DNA of 64,000 nt, from the NCBI RefSeq assembly GCF_945859705.1, contig NC_079136.1, positions 43,723,989-43,787,988 of the forward strand. Reading direction: 5' to 3'. The position numbers and the translations under genes are program-made. The notes under the pieces were generated by a model, which was not told the DNA's origin, ran no database searches, and was given only the letters and a program-made list of their open reading frames with translations. This document shows, piece after piece, positions 1 through 12,240 of this stretch (position 1 is the stretch's first letter; each line of letters opens with the position of its first letter). Source of the DNA: Episyrphus balteatus (Eukaryota; Arthropoda; Insecta; Diptera; Syrphidae).

Positions 1-51
1 ACATTTTTTTCGTTAGTTTTCTTACATAAATTTTATACTACTAAATTTTAG

Positions 52-138
52 GAAATCGCTTCAGGAGCTATGGCTGTATCTTATGGAACATTAATTTTAT
101 GTAATTATTCAAAAGCTGATAAATTAGTTAATAAATAA
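52..138 (+). CDS. Last coding exon of an unidentified gene (partial)
   Basis: A T-rich tract ending in TTTTAG at 46-51 forms a good 3-prime splice site. From 52 a clean frame reads 28 codons, beginning EIASGAMAVSYGTLIL and ending KADKLVNK, to a TAA at 136-138. The codons look coding (GCT TCA GGA GCT ATG GCT GTA). The stop overlaps AATAAA-type polyadenylation signals at about 131-143, so this is probably the final exon and the transcript probably ends soon after. The residues include a short hydrophobic stretch (MAVSYGTLIL). The other two frames stop within 18 codons. I do not recognise the protein; the rest of the gene lies upstream of the window. Phase 0 at the acceptor is assumed because it gives the longest frame. 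Confidence 0.6.
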   Translation, partial: EIASGAMAVSYGTLILCNYSKADKLVNK

Positions 139-292
139 AATAAAATTTCAAAAAAATCTTAAAACTTATTTGTAACATTACAAAAAGTGTGTTTGAACTC
201 AAAATAAAGTATGCCATTTAATTTCTTGCGTAGCAAAAAAATTTTCGAAAAAAAAAATTTTCAAAATAATTACCTAGAGCCGTTTTTTTATA
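139..292. other. 3-prime flank of the first gene
   Basis: AT-rich sequence with several AATAAA-like hexamers close to the stop codon, consistent with a 3-prime UTR and cleavage region. Nothing else is recognisable. Confidence 0.4.
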
Positions 293-985
293 TACACCAA
301 AAAAAAAACCAATATCAATTTAACATTTTTTAAATATCAAATTAACATTTTTTAAATATCAGCCAAAAATGCTCTTTAAAATGTGTTTTACGATATTTAA
401 AATGTTAAAACAACATTTTTATTATCAGGATGATATTTAAATGTCACATTTTGGAAATTTTTTTTTGATATTTTATTATCATTTTTTCATATCAATTTCT
501 CATTCCAAATTATTGAAAAATACTAAATAAAAAATTTTTAATGTGTACTAATTTAAAGGCGCTTTGTGTTTTTTCGAAGTAAAATGTATGATTTACTGAG
601 AAAATTTGATCGGCACTAAGATTTTACTTCACATAGTTTGGGAGAAAATAACAAAACAATAGAAAAAATAATATCACCATTATTTTGTAAAGAATATTCC
701 CTTTCAGTAATGTTTTGAAAAAAGAAAGAAAATTCTTAAATTAATAAAAATAATAAAAAATGAAAAGGAAAGAAATAGGTTTCATTATAATAAACTAAAA
801 CGTAAAATCTAGTCAATATTGACATTTTAATTGTCAAAGTGAAATTTTCACTATCCCACCTGAAATTAAAAAATGTCAAAATGATATGATAAAATATCAA
901 AATTGATATTTTAATTGTTGGACGACTTTTGTCACTGAAAAATGTTAATTTGATAGCTGTTATTATCAATTTTTTTTTCGGTGTA
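293..985. mobile_element. MITE-like element with TACACC inverted ends
   Basis: The left end reads TACACCAAAAAAAAAA and the right end, reverse complemented, TACACCGAAAAAAAAA. Both are flanked by TA (291-292 and 986-987), or by TATA if the ends are drawn two bases inward. The inside is rich in short palindromic subterminal words such as AATGTTAATTTGATATTTTAAAT in both orientations. There is no coding capacity; the open frame on the minus strand here is an artefact. TA duplications suggest a Tc1/mariner-type mobilising enzyme, but the superfamily is inferred only from the target site. Confidence 0.55.
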
Positions 986-1836
986 TAGTTTATTATTATT
1001 ATATTCATGGACATCGGCATATTGAAACAAGTTATAAGAGTATTTAAAAAGAGTATTTAAAAAAAATAAACTTTTTCAAAAATCCAAAATGATTTTTAAA
1101 ATTTTTTTTTGTATTTTTCAACATTAAAGTTCTAACAAAAAATATAAAATTGGAAACAATAAAACTAAAAATCAAACAAACGTTTCTTTGCCAGTTATCT
1201 GCCGTTGGAATCGGTTTAAAACATTTTTTTTTTTTATTTCAAAAGTTGGTAGTCACCCAAAGTCCTAAACTCTCAAGCTTTGCATATATTACTTCTCTGA
1301 AGCTTTTGCAGGAAATTAAAATGCAGCTGCACCGATAAATGTCACTTAAAAAATTTTCCTCAATTGATAATATGTACTGTAGAAATTGATATATACAAGG
1401 TCCGTACCAAGTGTGAAATATTTCGCTTCAGTAGATAAGGCTGTAGACAAACAGAATTACAAACAGATTGAAAGACAGACAAAACTGAAAGACCTCCTTT
1501 TTTTCGAATTTTTTATCATCGCAATGCCATGATTAATTTTTATATAGAGTTTGATTTTTTTTTTACGAAAATCCTTAACTTGCCCTGCAGTACTTACCTT
1601 TATATTATATCAAGTCCTTAAAAAAAATTAACCATTATTACTGATACCTAACTGTTATAGACAAATTTTCTTGATTTCTGACTTCCATCTAAACTGATTT
1701 CATGGAAGCGTTTTAGTAGCAGCAATATTAATAATTTTAAAAAAATTAAAAAAAAAAAGATAAAAATATTTTTGGATTTTTTTAAATTATTTAAAATTTT
1801 TTATTGATTTTTTCTTTTTTAATCAATTACACACTT
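986..1836. repeat. AT-rich DNA with an old repeat tail (about 1380-1540)
   Basis: The 1380-1540 stretch (GGTCCGTACC, CAGACAGACAAAAC, then ATCGCAATGCCATG) resembles the end of repeat family D seen at 42570-42690 (CAGACGGACTT then ATCGTAATGTCATG). It is probably a truncated copy. The rest is A/T homopolymer-rich sequence in which I see no gene. Confidence 0.35.
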
Positions 1837-2655
1837 ACACAGGTCTACAAGGTTTTTGGTGCCGAGACTATGATATACTTTTTTATAGGTTTTCGGTGTG
1901 CTAAATTCGAATCTGAAGTCAGAAATATCCTATCAGCTCCCGTTTTTGAAATATTACCGTTAGTAGGTGTAAAAAAACTACTTTTGAGGTTATGTTTTTA
2001 TGTGAAGACATTTTTTTTAAATATAAATTATAATGGTTTCTATAAGAACTATATTCCTTCTTTTAAGATCTTTTTAAATCTTTTCGATATCTTTTTTATT
2101 GTTCGAGATATCGTCAGTTTTTTGGCTTATTGTAATGCATAAAACAGATATCACGTTTTCATTTTCTTCTTGATAAAAACACACTCACTTCATTTTAAGA
2201 TATCTCCGGCAGTAAAAAAGATATTGCAAAGATTTAAACAGGTCTTCAAAGAAGGAAAATAGTTTTTATAGAAACCGTTATGATTTTTATTAAAAATAAA
2301 TTCTTCAAATTAAGGCATAACATCAAAAGTGGTAAAAAAAACGTTTTTTTTTTTGCACTTTCTAACGGTAATATTTCCAAAACGGGAGCTGATAGGATGT
2401 TTTTGACTTCAGATTCGAGTTCAACACACCCAAAACCTTCAGAAAAGTATATTTTCTTTCATGTGGGGAAGATCTTGTTAGCTCCAAAATAAGTCAAAAA
2501 ACGATTTTTTCGAAATTTCTAACGGTAATATTTCAAAAACGAGAGCTGATAAGATATTTTTGACTTCAGGTTCGAGTTCAGCACATCAAAAACTTATAGA
2601 AAAGTATATCATAGTCTCGGCATCAAAAATAAAATTAAATTTTGTAGACCAGTGT
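1837..2655. mobile_element. Foldback element E1
   Basis: The left arm begins ACACAGGTCTACAAGG and continues through GCCGAGACTATGATATACTTTT. The right arm is its reverse complement, ending near GTAGACCAGTGTT. The arms stay alignable for more than 150 bases (the words TTCGAATCTGAAGTC and TATCAGCTC occur inverted on the right). A second inverted copy of the arm words at about 2340-2470 makes the structure compound. A relative is at 47982-48886. No coding frame. Open frames at 1804-2142 and 2280-2492 fall in the arms and are chance. Confidence 0.65.
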
Positions 2656-4940
2656 TATTGTTTCAAACCGGGCTGATGAATTTTTTTTTTCAATTTTGAT
2701 TCAACGCATCAAGTTTGTATCAGTGGAAAGTGGAAGAAAAAACAGTGCAATGAAGAAATCATCGGCATCGATGAATCAGTTTAAAAAGTCTTCGAGATTC
2801 CCTCTATTTTCACTAAAGTCGTAGGACAAAATTTAGGTTATGCAAGCTTCTTACTAAAAAATACGACTTTGTCTAAATCAGTATACTTTACTGAAAGAAG
2901 AAATTTACAGACACTAATGTGGTGATGTGAGGTTATTCCATTGCAGTATGTAAATTATTAAAAATAACAAAAACAACAAGAATAACAACAACAAAATCAA
3001 ATTTACTTCCATGTTGAAAATAGAATGAATTATTTTTCAAATGACCGAATATCCATCAATATTTATCGTTGCAATGCTTTCGCACAATATTCACTCATCA
3101 ACAAAAAATGTTAATCTACCAAGTCAATTTATTCCAAAGGTCTTTCTGCCATGGACTATGTTCCAATGAAACGACACACATTGCACAGAACAAACCGAAT
3201 AACGTCATTTTATTGACAGAAGTCCGCTTCAATGGTGGTTTGCCAATATTGTCACTTGCCATCATAGAAAAAAACACAGAATTGCGAGCAAAAATTTCAA
3301 AATTTCGTCCTTCCAAATAAATTATTTCGCTTTCAATTTAAACCCGCATATCCCATAAGCTCATGCAGGGAAAACCATAAATCCATATGGCTCCCCTGTT
3401 CCATGACAAGACCTGACTGACGACTCATACCGTGTCCATAGGTCAACGACGACGCATACAAAATTTAACATATACCCAATAATTTAAATTTAACTTTTCG
3501 ATAAGCCAGTCGAAAATTCAATGGTCGACTTTTTAAAATCACTTTACAAAACAATTTCCCGACATATCCGGTATATGCGCTATTGCTTGCTATGTCCAAT
3601 GGCCGATCTCGATCCGGGTCTAAAGTATGGCAGGATGTATGAGCATTAAATCATTACTACTTGTTCCATCCAACAATATGACATATGTATGCGTGTGTGT
3701 TTGTGTGTTGTGTGTGAATTGTTGTCGACGCGACGGTTAATCGAAGTGGGTGGTTTCGAGTATCCTCCCAACATATGAAATTTTACACAAAATCACCATA
3801 TTCCCCATACCCTTTATACGTAGAGGGTTTTTTTTTTATATTTTTTTAATGTTACAATATCTGTTATCATGGAACATAAACAATTCTGCAACATAGTCAA
3901 GTCATATCTCTCTCCATATATAGACGCACATGACACATTATCTACGACCAGGAGAGGATAAATATATGCTTATACACCCTATACACACTCGCACATTACC
4001 CTATAAAAATGTAAATTTTTGTTTTTTTTTTAGCATAATTTTTCATTTGATAAATATTTAATAAATGTACATTGTATCACATAAAACAAACCAAAAATGT
4101 CTGAAATTTCTCCCTAGCCAGACATTCCGGGCAAACAATATGCCTGCATTAGCACAAAATACACCACAGGGAATGGTGGGTTTTTCTATAGGTTTCTATT
4201 TTTTTTTTTTAAGTCGCGCGCGGGCTGACTTCTGAAACGTGTGTGGTTTTGGTGGTTGGTTGTGATATGCGATGGAAATGGAAGATTATACACTTTTATT
4301 ATAATAGATGGCATTAATTGTGGCTTAAGACACTTTAAGCTTAGATAATAATTTTAATAGGCAGAATGTAAATGGAATTTTTATATTTTTTTTTTTTTTT
4401 TGTTGAGGGTTGTTGTTAATTGAATTTATGTCAAACTATGAGACTGTATTTTTTGTGGAAGAACTTTAAAATGAAAATTTTTGGCCCTAATACTAAAGAG
4501 AATGAGAACGAGCAGTGACTTAAATTTGCTGTGAAAGTAGAACAAATTGAAAATGGACGATTCTTCGGATAAATTAAATAAACCCTTCCAATATTACCAT
4601 GAAATAAAAATGTTACACATACACCTCAGTGACCCATACGTTTAACTGAAAAGTTCTCTATTCAAAAAAAAAAAAAACTAAAGGAACAAAAAAATTTTAA
4701 TTTTAGTGATATTTGAGAACCTGTAGTTAATTGAAATATCGAATAAGAACAAATCAAAAGTATATGGGTCAAAATCATGGAGGTGGAAAATTTTATGTCC
4801 AGGCATTTATTTTTTTATCAAAATAATATTTAGTTAAAGTTTTTTTCTCATTTACCAATTAAAATAGTAGGCACGCATATACGAATATATTATTGTTTCG
4901 GTTAGAAAAGTTTAAATTTCTTTTTTATTGCATCTTATAT
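2656..4940. other. Unique intergenic DNA, GT-rich microsatellite near 3686
   Basis: No matching copies elsewhere in the window. It includes a GTGTGTTTGTGTGTTGTGTGTG run at about 3686-3713 and higher-GC unique DNA at 3060-3800, of a kind often seen in fly regulatory DNA. Overlapping frames on both strands at 3069-3320 do not resemble any family I know. 2748-2825 reads as a short lysine/serine-rich frame without convincing splice sites. No gene is supported. Confidence 0.4.
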
Positions 4941-5370
4941 ACCCAAAAACAGCGTTCCCGGACATGTCCATAACTCAAAAACTGATATTCAAATAACTTA
5001 AAAACACATTGAAGTCAATTATTTTTAAGTATTTCTTTTCTAAATACTACATAAATACACAATACTTTTTTATAAATTGGTACATATCTTACAAAAAAAT
5101 TAAGTTTTGTTATTTTTTATACATCAATAAAAGTTGTCCCAAGAAAAATGACGCATAAAACCAACATTTCTTAATGTATCAATATTTTAATCATCTAACG
5201 TACAATTTGTGCTGCAAGCAGTTTTTAAAGTTGATTTTATATAGATTTATCATTCCACACTTATTTTTATGGATAAATATATAAAGTGTATGTAAGAAGC
5301 TAGTTTTGGTTTCATTTTTAAGTAGCGTACATCAATAAACCGTCATTCCGGGAACGCTTGTTTTATGGGT
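4941..5370. mobile_element. Small MITE with CGTTCCCGG inverted ends
   Basis: The left end, ACCCAAAAACAGCGTTCCCGG, matches the reverse complement of the right end (5344-5370) apart from small gaps. The inside is AT-rich and non-coding. No target duplication is evident. The end motif recurs at 5500-5524 (ATTTCCGAGAACGCTC) and near 6285-6304 (ATTTCCCGGACAT), hinting at further fragments or nested copies. Confidence 0.5.
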
Positions 5371-6347
5371 TTAGTTAGATTTAAATTTTTTTTTTTTTTT
5401 TTTTTTGTAATATTATGATCAAAAATCGAGGCCATTACAATATAATCTCAAAAATATTTCGTTTTACTTTGTGACATAATAAATAAAAATAAATTATGGT
5501 CAAAACGGCATTTCCGAGAACGCTCTTAGAATCTTAATAAATAATGTAGTCTTACACTCATAATTTTGCATTTTTTAGGTTTTTTTTACTCAGTATCCTA
5601 TCGAATTATGGCTGTGATATACACTTTTTTCGTACAAATCGGTCTCTGTCCCAAGAAATAAAGTTTTATTTGATTTATTTAAGACCCATTATCTTAATAT
5701 AATAATATATCATTCACATTGATACTATTTCTAGACCCCTCAAGTCGTTTTGAAGAGATCACCACCATTTCGAGGAACGTTTTTCTAGTATACTAATTTT
5801 TGGGGTTTTGCGGTAAATTGAAAAATATACATTTTTGTGCTCTGCCCGTTCATGAACCAACAAATTATGGCTAAAGCGAACATTTGAGCATGAAATTTTT
5901 ATCATAAAACAAAGTTGATTTTTTAAGAATTCGGTCATCGAAATTTCCAAAATAGTCATAGTTTTTTAGCTATTTTAAAAAAGAAGACAACTCAACTTAC
6001 AATTTTTTTCTGTAAAGCTTTTACAATACTTCTATTTCTATTCTTTCTATCTTGGTAGAAATAAAACTATTATTTAGGATTTATACCTTTCGAATTTTCT
6101 TGTTGGTGAATATGTTATATATGTTGCAACGAATATAATATAGAATCTGTTGTTTGTGGTAAGTTTGGTAGTTAAAATTCAAAAGTTGGTTTTAGTTTTA
6201 CTTTTAAAAACTGGTTTGAATGAATTCCAAAAAAAGGCTTATTTGGGGCAACGAGTTTTTTCTTATAAGGTAAAATAAATTAAGTCTCCGACATTTCCCG
6301 GACATACAATTCAGCATCAAATTTATATTTAAGCTACATTTCATTTT
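5371..6347. repeat. AT-rich DNA with fragments of the CGTTCCCGG MITE
   Basis: It contains the words TGTCCCAAGAAA and TTTCCGAGAACG that also occur in the preceding MITE, so at least part is diverged repeat. A 66-codon minus frame at 5759-5959 is in this material and unrecognised. No gene. Confidence 0.3.
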
Positions 6348-7245
6348 TTATCTGCTCTAGATCAAAAGAAAGAACGAGTTGAAAAATAAGGCTTTATTTT
6401 GCCGTTATCTCAAAACTGTGAATACAAAATTGATTGAAATCCATCTACAGTAAAAAAATTCATTTATTTATCTGTTGAAGAAAAAAAGATAAAAATAAAA
6501 AGCGGTTAAAAACGTTCAAAAAACTTTTGACAAAAAAACTTGTATTTCCCGTTATTCGGTCAAAAATCATTTTGAAATACCAAATTTTTGCACACGGTCA
6601 TAGACTACATGTTCTATAGGTAAGTTTGAGATTTTTTGAATGCTACGAAAAATTAAAAAAAAAAAAAATAAAAACTCACCCAAAAATACCCCAAAATAAG
6701 TAGATGTTTTTCAAAAAATCATATTTCGAAAAGCAGAGATTTAAAAAAAATCCGTATTAGAACCCTAACTTTTTTTTATTATCTTTCGATTGACATTTTT
6801 CAAATTGTCAAAAAAAATTTGCAATACCTATAATCACTACTTCGTCAAAGGTCTACCTCATGTTTTAGTTTTAGAAAACCATTTATTACTTGGTTTTGAA
6901 ATATTTTAGAATTTTTTTCAATACCATTGTTAGTCTTGTAATGAATTTATCTATCGATTAAAAAAAAAATTCAACTCTTTACATTGTTTTTTGCAATTTG
7001 GCTTTACCCTATTTACCCTATTAAATGATGGAATTTTTAAAAAATCCTTCATTTGTATTAAGCCTTAGGTTATTATCTTTCAAATAAGCTATAAAAGATA
7101 TTTGTATTTCTAATAGTTTATTTTTAATTTTTAATTGAAATTTTTGTCGCACTGCGAAAAATTTCAAGTGGAACGGGAGAAAATGGCGTCACTTTTTTGT
7201 GTTGGCTGCCATGGTTAATCGATTTATAAGACAATATCATGTCAA
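6348..7245 (+). mobile_element. Repeat family B, copy 1 (5-prime truncated)
   Basis: It runs from ATCTGCTCTAGATCAAAAGA, through CACCCAAAAATACCCCAAAATAAG, GCTTTACCCTATTTACCCTATTAAATGATGG and GCACTGCGAAAA, to GGCTGCCATGGTTAATCGATTTATAAGAC. The same order of words occurs in the copies at 12640, 23571 (inverted) and 61384. The left part of the element is missing. Non-coding. Confidence 0.65.
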
Positions 7246-7898
7246 AACAACCTTGTAAATTACAAAAAATCATATGTACCAAATTTCAAGAAAATCCGTC
7301 CAACCCGCTTAGGCTCCAGCTTCATGTACAGATGGAAGTGACGACGCACCGACGAACTGACGACGACGCGACGCACAGACCGACATTTTCAATATTATAA
7401 TATTTCGACTTAAGCTACTCTGTCTTATTGCCACAGAATAAAAAACACTAAAATATAATTTTAGTCATATTTATAGGAAAATCCACATGTTTTATGGATA
7501 CATCGCACACAAGTTAGTACCCATAAAACATTTGCTATTGCTATGGGTTAAACAATTCAAAAATTTAAAAAAATTCTGTTTTAATCGCATTTTCTTAACC
7601 TTAACTTCGATTTTAAGCATATGTTAAGTATGTAGTATATTTGTTATACTTCAGATTCCATTCAATATTACAAAAACTACATTTTACAAAATTGAAAAAG
7701 AAAAAGTTATACAATTAAAAGTCCTTATAACAATCTCCTACAAGTAGGTTTTTTGAAATTTAAAAGAAGCCAACCAAAAATTTTATCTTTGAAAAATGAA
7801 AAATCAAATTATCTATGTATGCACTTCAAAATGATTTTATTTTATTGTATACACTTTATTTTATTAGTTTCACTCATACTTATGAATATTTTTATTAA
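7246..7898. repeat. Ancient repeat tail and AT-rich spacer
   Basis: At 7275-7395 is the phrase ACCAAATTTCAAGAAAATCCG, then TTAGGCTCCAGCTTCATGTACAGATGG and a run of GACGACGCAC words. Variants of the same phrase recur at 42570-42640 and 51610-51720. No gene seen; the rest is AT-rich. Confidence 0.4.
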
Positions 7899-8303
7899 GG
7901 GCCAATTTTTCAATAGTAAGTTAAACAGTCAGTTAGTACTTATTCTTAAGGATAGAGAAAAAATCAATTTTTCAACAGGCAGATATAGCATATTCCTAAG
8001 AATAAAACTATCTGCTTCTTTCAGAGTCGAATAAAAATTATTCTAATAATCTCAATAAAAATATTATGTCAGTTCTCAAAGCTGTTTTGAAAGAATTTTG
8101 AAAAAAATACAGTGGAACACAAGAAAACAAAAACAATCATGAATAAAAATGACGTTTAATTTGAAATATTTTTTTGTTATTCTGTAGAATAAATTATTCT
8201 TGATTGAAAACTTTAATGTTTTTATCTGATTGTTTATGAGCCTAATAACTTTATTCGTCGAACAGTTAACTGACTGTTTATTAAAAGATTGAAAAATCGG
8301 CTC
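7899..8303. mobile_element. Harbinger-type MITE with TAA target duplication
   Basis: The left end GGGCCAATTTTTCAATAG and the right end (as reverse complement) GAGCCGATTTTTCAATC form terminal inverted repeats. A second matched block inside, AAACAGTCAGTTA, lies at both ends in inverted orientation. The element is bounded by TAA at 7896-7898 and 8304-8306. Three-base TAA/TTA duplications and GGG-like termini are typical of PIF/Harbinger MITEs. The 93-codon frame overlapping its left half is not a gene. Confidence 0.7.
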
Positions 8304-8306
8304 TAA

Positions 8307-9456
8307 ATGAAAAATAAAATAATAATTTCCTACGATTCAAAATCGATACCTGCTTGATAACTCAGCTCTTTATGTCAAAATGCTTTTCACTTGAAAAAGC
8401 TCAGATAAGTTTAAAATAATTAAATGAACACACGTGTAGTTGCTTTTCTAAATAAATATTACATATATAAAATCGAGTGGGAGTATTTAAATTTTAAGGA
8501 AAATTCTGTTGAAATAGGAAGGGTTATAAAATATATTTGCAATCAATAAGTATGAGAAAAATAAATATTTATCTACGACGCACATAGGAGTATTTGCAGT
8601 AAAAACCTGGTCATAAGTCGATTTTCTGAAAATCAAAATTGACACCAAAAAGTTTGGCAAAGTGGGTGCAAAATAAACCTGTGTCAATATGCTGCACTCA
8701 TTTTTTTGTTTTTCGATCGTGTCTTGTTAAAAAATGAGTTCAAAGTTAACTGTTACATCTACCTCATTTTTATTTGAATTCGAAGTATTTTGGTAAGTGT
8801 TATTCTATATGCGATATCGAAGTGTTGTGATAGAAATCTTAAAAAAATTTAAATGCAGAATTCTTCTTCAGTTATTTATTAACGATATTAATAAAGTTTT
8901 GAAAATGTTAGATAGTTTTTTCTATATTAATTCGTTCTTAAAACTAGTATCTAAAAACTTGATATTTTTGGTAAGTTATTATTTGAACTTTAATGATTTT
9001 GTTTTAGTATACCCCGTTATTCTGCGATGAATTGAAACTAATGAGTTAGTTTATATATTCTTTAACACAATGCAACAAAAATTGGGTGCTCTTAGGTGCT
9101 CTTTAGAGAATCGAGGGTCAATTAGTTTTTCACTTTCTGATAGAAAATACTCCTTACTTTATGCAACGTTTTTTATTTTTAAATTAAATTTACTGATGTT
9201 ATTAGTGTATTTTTTTTTTTGGGTGATCTAAATTAAGGTTGGGGAAGAGAGAAAAGAAGCTGAGAATTGCGTATTAGGGATGAGGAAAAAATTTTGAGAA
9301 AAATTATGTCGACAGGCGGAGTACAGGCCATTAATCAATTTTTTTAGTTTTTGGTAAGAAAATAAAAATAACAAAAACTTACGTGACTTAAAAATGCACA
9401 ACTGATGGGTAGAAAAAATTAGCTATGTTCCTTAAATTTTTAAAATTTCTTATATA
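8307..9456. other. AT-rich spacer
   Basis: No repeat partner or coding signal recognised; open frames here (8487-8687 minus, 8797-9030 plus) are AT-driven and unlike any known family. Confidence 0.35.
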
Positions 9457-9800
9457 CGGTGTCTCAAAAGTAACGGATCAAACGAAACCATACACATTTT
9501 TTTCGGTTGTTGCTCTGAAATAAAAGTCAGAAATTGAGTTTTGTTTTTAACTTGGAACTGTTAAATATGTAATTTTCAGCTAAATGGCTTAAATAAAAAA
9601 TATTTTGATCAACTAATTGTTTCTTATTATTAGGCAATTTGTTAGTAAAAGAATTGTAAAACACAAAAAGCAATTATGGACGAAAGAAGCAAAATACTGA
9701 ATTGCAAAGTAGAGATTTTGCGAAATTTCACAAAAACTGCATTTAATCGAAAAAAAGTAAGGATTTGGGATGAACATGTTACGAAATTCTTAGAGCCAAA
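9457..9800. mobile_element. Repeat family A, copy 1 (rearranged)
   Basis: The left edge is CGGTGTCTCAAAAGTAACGGATCAAACGAA, matching CAGGGTGTCCCAAAAGTAATGGATCAAACGAA at 45631. From about 9600 to 9800 the sequence instead matches the reverse complement of 45690-45880 (AATTATGGACGAAAGAAGCAAAATACTG; TTTCACAAAAACTGCATTTAATCG). This copy therefore carries one end in direct and the body in inverted orientation, consistent with an element having inverted ends and a lost right terminus. Confidence 0.5.
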
Positions 9801-11764
9801 TTCCAAATTAGACCCAAGTTACCAAATTCAAAAGACCCACAAAAATTGACAAAAATTAAAATTTTTTGCTGACAAAATTGTGAATCGCCGAAATTATCGG
9901 TGTTGTCTTCCTGAAAATAGAAGTTTTTGACTGTTATCCTTTATTAATTTGACTGTAAATATTGTAAACCTTAAAAAAAAAAACTCTAACTCTCTACATA
10001 TTTTAAAAATTTTAAGCTTTACCAACCATATTATATTCATTTAAATTGTATAATGCCAAAAACCCTTCTCCTTGAAAACCTTAACGTCATCATCAGGAGT
10101 TGAGAAAATTCGTTTTCATTGTGCCGAAAAACAAACACATCGCCATATTTACAATCATTTGTTTTCCTCTTTACACACATACATAATTTATTGTTTCTTA
10201 ACAAAAGAACTTAACTGAAATACCAGGTGAGGATATGTTTTTTTCAATCCGAAATCTCTCATGGTAGTTTTTTTTTTATATATTTTAATCTTAAATTTGT
10301 ACCTGAGTAAACTGAGAGAGAGAAAAAAAGTGTGTCATTCAAATCTTTCAAGGGAATCACCTTTTTTTTTCAAGTTCGAAACTTTTGCAGTGTTTTGTTG
10401 AGTTATGGGCCTTGGGGAAACTTTATACAACAACAAAAAAAGTTTCAAACACTTTGTGCCAACATGTTGTGGGTCGTTTGATGTGTGTGTGTGGATGTTT
10501 GTTTATATGTGAAGATTGAAGGGCGTTTGGTTATTAAAGTTGTTACTCTTGTATAGAAAAAGGAAGTAGGTAAAAAGTTTTTTGTTTTTACCTTCCTTCT
10601 AGTAAAAGCAATGTAAAAATAAACTTTTCTATATTTAATTTTTTACTTTTCGATACAATCATGTAAGGCTCTTAAAGGGAAAATTTTGTAATATTTTAAC
10701 CAAATTTGAAGTCAATTTTAGAAAATTTTCTCCAAAAATCTCAGCTACAAAATTAATAACAAACTTCAAATAAAATCTATTCAAGTCTTTCATTTTTCGT
10801 CCTTGTGTCCTTGTTGCTGTATTCCTGATGCCGCAACATGATAGGAATCATCTGAAATATTATTAATTGATTGAAGTAGGAGTCAAACAGCCTGACAATG
10901 TTGTCGTATCATTTGTCGCCGTGTCACTCCTTCCCAGCCGAAAATATATCTATGAATGATTGCTTTTGCTATGTATATTCCTGGCTGCTAACCAAAACAC
11001 GACAACGATGAATCCCAACAAGAATAGCAACAAAAACTCAAACGAAATTGTTTATTTATTATCTGAATGCGATGGTCGAACGCAAATGTACTATATATGC
11101 AAATATACTTAACACACACAAACACACACTCATTTTGTACAAACATATATCGAATATATGCAGACAGAAAAAAATTAACATTTAAATTGAAGTCACGCGG
11201 GTAACGACCAAAATATGTCAATTTATTTATTTTTTTTTTTTTGAAAAATTACTCTTTTAATACCTCTCACCCTTGTTCTCCCTCTTTTTTGTATTCTTTT
11301 TTATATTACTTTCCCTTTCACTATTAAATATCTTTGGTACATGTTGTTGCCTTTTCCAAAAAGGGGAATGTATAGGGTCATTTATTTTTCATTATTATCG
11401 GTTCAGCAGTTCCTACAAGGTTGTATGGTCTACGTATGAAGGCAAAGGCTTACACGGGAATTTACCATGAGTATTGAATTGGGAAATTAAAGTTAACACA
11501 AGTTCAATAATGGCCAAAAAATTGATACGGAGTCCAAAATCAAATTTTGGGCTTTATTTCCTTTCAAAAGTCTGGTAAAAATCTACGACTTAATTTGACT
11601 CATCTGGTTTAAGAGTAGTTGGTATGCTTATAACATTTTTGAATTGTAATTTAGTGCATTTAAGAAGTACCTACTCGTAAAATAAATTTTTTCGAACTTA
11701 TTGAATGTTTAATAATGTGTAATCATTATCTAAAATGTCTTTTTTTTTAAACCTGTTAAACACT
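9801..11764. other. Unique intergenic DNA
   Basis: Non-repetitive, with moderate-GC patches at about 10790-11000. A small imperfect hairpin (GGAAGTAGGTAAAAA / TTTTTACCTTCCTTC) lies at 10563-10600. Frames at 10988-11221 (minus) and 11273-11470 (plus) look like chance. No gene supported. Confidence 0.35.
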
Positions 11765-12240
11765 CTGCATATACAAGCGAACAATAGATTTTTTATTTGC
11801 GATATAGGTCTATATATCAAGTTATGCATTCGTACAGAAAAAAAAAGTTGAGATGACATTTTTCCATGACATTACGATGGTAGAAAATTTTTTTTGAAAA
11901 TCATTATTAACGGTACCTGCCATAGAACCGTTTTTTTTTTTTTTCAAATCCGATTATCTCCGAAAGGGTTGTTAGATTTCAACGAAATTTTTTGTGAAGA
12001 AGCATTTATATAATTTAATTATAAACCAAACATTTTTTTTTTTTGAAAAATCATATTTTCGATAACGGGACATTGAATTTTTTTGAAATTTTGTTTTTAG
12101 ATGTTGATTAGTGATTTCTACAAAATGGCATACCAATTTAATTTAAAAACTTTTTTTCCAAAAAATTATTTATAAAAAATTAGTTTTTTTAAAAAACGCC
12201 TCTAACGATTTTGAAAATTTCTTGTCCAAAAATGCATCTT
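11765..12240 (+). mobile_element. Repeat family D, copy 1
   Basis: From 11822 (TTATGCATTCGTAC) through GACATTTTTCCATGACATTACGATGGTAG, AACGGTACCTGCC, AAATGGCATACCAATTTAAT and CGCCTCTAACGATTTTGAAAA, the sequence matches the reverse complement of 42040-42730. Non-coding; no terminal duplications found. The family may be a relic of a longer transposon. Confidence 0.6.

Noticed and set aside
2748..2825. Short lysine/serine-rich frame with coding-like codons
   Set aside because: Under 30 codons, no clear acceptor and no recognised product.
3069..3320. 83-codon plus frame opposed by a 66-codon minus frame
   Set aside because: Fully overlapping opposite frames with no recognisable domain.
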